From Coriobacteriales bacterium (lineage in GTDB: Bacteria > Actinomycetota > Coriobacteriia > Coriobacteriales > UBA8131), in NCBI GenBank assembly GCA_031274985.1, contig JAISPK010000092.1, positions 1-6,134 of the forward strand: DNA of 6,134 nucleotides, written 5' to 3'. Positions 4,716 through 6,134 of this stretch are shown piece by piece. The translations under genes and the position numbers were made by a program. Numbering within the stretch: the stretch's first letter is position 1; every line of letters begins with the position of its first letter. The notes under the pieces were generated by a model, which worked only from the letters and a program-made list of their open reading frames with translations, had not been told where the DNA came from and ran no database searches.

Positions 4716-5693
4716 ATGGTACAGACAACCGAAAAATCATACTATGAAGTATTGGGGGTAGGCGAAAAAGCTACCACCGACGAGATTAAGAAGTCGTTCA
4801 AAAAACTTGCCCGCAAGCATCATCCTGATGCAGGCGGCGACGAAGCGGTTTTCAAAGAGATCAGTGAGGCTTATGAAGTTCTCTCCGACAAAGAAAAGCG
4901 CAAGGAATACGACACCATGCTCAGGTACGGCGCCTTTACGGCAGCCGGAGGAGCGGGAGCGGCCGGTATGCCCTATAACTGGGGCGGCCAGGGTGGCTCC
5001 TGGACGGTAACCGACAGGGGAGGAGACGGCGGCTATAGCTCCATTGGCGACATCTTCTCTCGGATGGCGGCCGGAGAAGGCGCTTTTGGCACCGACTGGG
5101 ACTTTGGCGGAAGCAAGAGAAAGACCAAGGGCCAGGATGTCCAGGTAACCTTAGAGGTGACCTTTGAAGAGGCTTTCAAAGGTGCCGAGAAGCGCGTGAC
5201 CGTTAAGAGCTCGGACGGCGGCAAGCAGACCATCGATGTCAAAGTGCCCAAAGGAGCCGTCGAAGGCGGCAAGCTGCGCTACAAAGGCAAGGGAACTGCG
5301 GGCAGCAATGGAGGGGCAAACGGTGACCTACTCATTGTGACCTCTATTAAGCCTCACCGAATATATTCCCGTAGCGGCGCAAACGTTTTGATGGACCTAC
5401 CGCTCTCGATTGACGAGGCTGCGTTGGGGTCTACCATTACAATCCCCACGCCAGACGGCTCAAAGGTCAACCTCAAGGTGCCGGCCGGTACCCAGGAGGG
5501 AAAGGTCTTTCTTATCAAAGATAAGGGAGCTAAGCGCGTGGGCGGCAAAGCCGGCAGCTCTGAGTTCGGGGATCTCAAGGTAAAAGCAACGATTGTTATT
5601 CCCAGGCAACTCAATGACGCGCAAAAGGAAGCCCTCTCGGCTTTTGGCAAGGCCAGTGACACCGATACCCGAAAGGGGTGGCACGATGAATGA
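4716..5693 (+). CDS. dnaJ: DnaJ-family co-chaperone, zinc-finger-less (class B, CbpA/DnaJ2-like)
   Basis: A 325-residue J-protein that delivers substrates to DnaK and stimulates its ATPase. The J domain is residues 8-70, with HPD at 36-38 between helices II and III. A Gly/Phe-type region spans about 71-137 (GGAGAAG, GGQGG, GDIFSRM, FGTDWDFGG). The substrate-binding beta domains follow: VQVTLEVTFEEAFKGAEKRV (142-161), VKVPKGAVEGGKLRYKGKG, GDLLIVTSIKPHRIYSR (203-219), and a second barrel with LKVPAGTQEGKVFLIKDKG. There is no cysteine in the protein, so the four CxxCxGxG zinc repeats of classical DnaJ are absent; this is a class B J-protein in the operonic position. A second, zinc-containing DnaJ may exist elsewhere in the genome. 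The start follows an AAGGAGGT site. The end overlaps hspR by 8 nt. Confidence 0.95.
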   Translation: MVQTTEKSYYEVLGVGEKATTDEIKKSFKKLARKHHPDAGGDEAVFKEISEAYEVLSDKEKRKEYDTMLRYGAFTAAGGAGAAGMPYNWGGQGGSWTVTDRGGDGGYSSIGDIFSRMAAGEGAFGTDWDFGGSKRKTKGQDVQVTLEVTFEEAFKGAEKRVTVKSSDGGKQTIDVKVPKGAVEGGKLRYKGKGTAGSNGGANGDLLIVTSIKPHRIYSRSGANVLMDLPLSIDEAALGSTITIPTPDGSKVNLKVPAGTQEGKVFLIKDKGAKRVGGKAGSSEFGDLKVKATIVIPRQLNDAQKEALSAFGKASDTDTRKGWHDE

Positions 5694-6063
5694 CAGAGAA
5701 CGCCCTTTGTACATGATAAGCGTTGCGGCAGATCTGGCGGGTATGCACCCGCAGACACTCCGCGTTTATGAGACCAAGGGGCTGGTGACACCCAAGCGAT
5801 CGGGAGGCAACACCCGCCTGTATTCTCAGGCTGATATTGAGCAGCTGGAGCTAATCAGTCAGCTCACCAACGAGGGCATCAATCTGGCAGGCGTCATGCG
5901 CATCCTTGATATGCAAAGCCGCCTGGATAGACGTGACGAGCGCATCGAGCGCCTGGAGCATAAGCTGCGCGTGCTCTCCGAGCGGCTCCACGAAATGGAG
6001 CTGAGAAACCAGATTACTGCCATGGTGCGCTATGAACCCGGAAGTCTGCGATTAATTGAGTAA
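5686..6063 (+). CDS. hspR: HspR, MerR-family heat-shock repressor
   Basis: A 125-residue transcriptional repressor of the MerR family. The N-terminal winged helix-turn-helix is residues 9-75 (YMISVAADLAGMHPQTLRVYE, then KGLVTPKRSGGNTRLYS with the wing, then IEQLELISQLTNEGINLAGVMRIL). AGMHPQTLR and the EGINLAGV stretch are typical of HspR rather than of metal or drug-sensing MerR proteins. Residues 76-107 form a charged coiled coil (RLDRRDERIERLEHKLRVLSERL) suited to dimerisation. It starts inside dnaJ (ATG 5686, 8-nt overlap) with AAAGGGG (5672-5678) upstream; the longer frame from 5593 would be read through dnaJ. In known systems HspR represses its own dnaK operon at HAIR sites with DnaK as co-repressor, and candidate sites lie at 1713-1760. 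Confidence 0.96.
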   Translation: MNDRERPLYMISVAADLAGMHPQTLRVYETKGLVTPKRSGGNTRLYSQADIEQLELISQLTNEGINLAGVMRILDMQSRLDRRDERIERLEHKLRVLSERLHEMELRNQITAMVRYEPGSLRLIE

Positions 6064-6095
6064 TTATTTCACCGTAAGACTGTGCGAAAACTCGC

Positions 6096-6134
6096 ATGTC
6101 ATTCCCGCGCTTACTTATGTCATTCGCGCGCCCA
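6096..6134. repeat. Start of a second 21-bp-period repeat, cut by the right edge
   Basis: ATGTCATTC occurs at 6096-6104 and again at 6117-6125, exactly 21 nt apart, each followed by a GC-rich CGCGC tail. The TGTCATTC core equals the left end of the element at 4489 and is related to the reverse complement of the 21-bp unit at 4551-4697 (about 12 of 21 positions match). This looks like the beginning of another array of the same family in the opposite orientation. Only two partial units are visible. Confidence 0.55.

Noticed and set aside
4505..4740. Two overlapping minus-strand open frames with repeated HPERSLC or PSVILSV peptides
   Set aside because: They are the 21-bp array read backwards; a period divisible by 3 keeps frames open. 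There is no ribosome site and no protein-like composition.
5593..5685. N-terminal extension of HspR
   Set aside because: It is dnaJ coding sequence in another frame. The ATG at 5686 with AAAGGGG upstream gives the expected HspR N-terminus.
6081..6098. Terminator after hspR
   Set aside because: TGCGA-AAAC-TCGCA (6083-6096) is only a 5-bp stem and no T-run follows.

Overview
The window reads as chromosomal DNA of a moderately GC-rich actinobacterium, most plausibly of the class Coriobacteriia. The main evidence is the gene order dnaK-grpE-dnaJ-hspR, with a MerR-type HspR repressor as last gene, which is the actinobacterial form of the heat-shock operon. DnaK is of the short Gram-positive type and HspR carries a recognisable actinobacterial helix-turn-helix. 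No search was possible, so class-level placement is an inference.

Layout: 1-935 is the C-terminal half of the ribosome-associated GTPase TypA/BipA, cut by the left edge. 936-1669 holds a small, AT-richer VapBC toxin-antitoxin cassette whose promoter lies inside a long near-perfect palindrome. 1670-1893 is the dnaK control region: a TTGACA promoter, two imperfect HspR-box-like inverted repeats, a leader of about 145 nt with two hairpins, and a possible 26-codon upstream reading frame that overlaps the dnaK start. 1894-3795 is dnaK and 3807-4481 is grpE, which carries a strong hairpin within its early codons. 4482-4715 is a non-coding spacer made of a 76-bp inverted-repeat-bounded element whose right end has expanded into a 21-bp tandem array of six good copies plus one decayed copy. 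4716-5693 is dnaJ of the zinc-finger-less class and 5686-6063 is hspR, overlapping dnaJ by 8 nt. 6064-6134 is non-coding and enters a second array with the same 21-bp period and related core at the right edge.

How it works together: DnaK, GrpE and the J-protein form the Hsp70 folding machine, and HspR would repress the operon from the dnaK promoter, classically with DnaK as co-repressor, closing a feedback loop. VapC is a PIN-domain RNase held in check by VapB. Its closest look-alikes by eye are the enterobacterial VapC/MvpT proteins that cut initiator tRNA.

The least ordinary parts are not the proteins but the DNA between and inside them. The vapB Shine-Dalgarno is buried in a 22-bp stem only if transcription reads through from typA. 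A strong Shine-Dalgarno and ATG are folded into the dnaK leader hairpin. A hairpin sits just inside grpE. A codon-multiple repeat array separates grpE from dnaJ.
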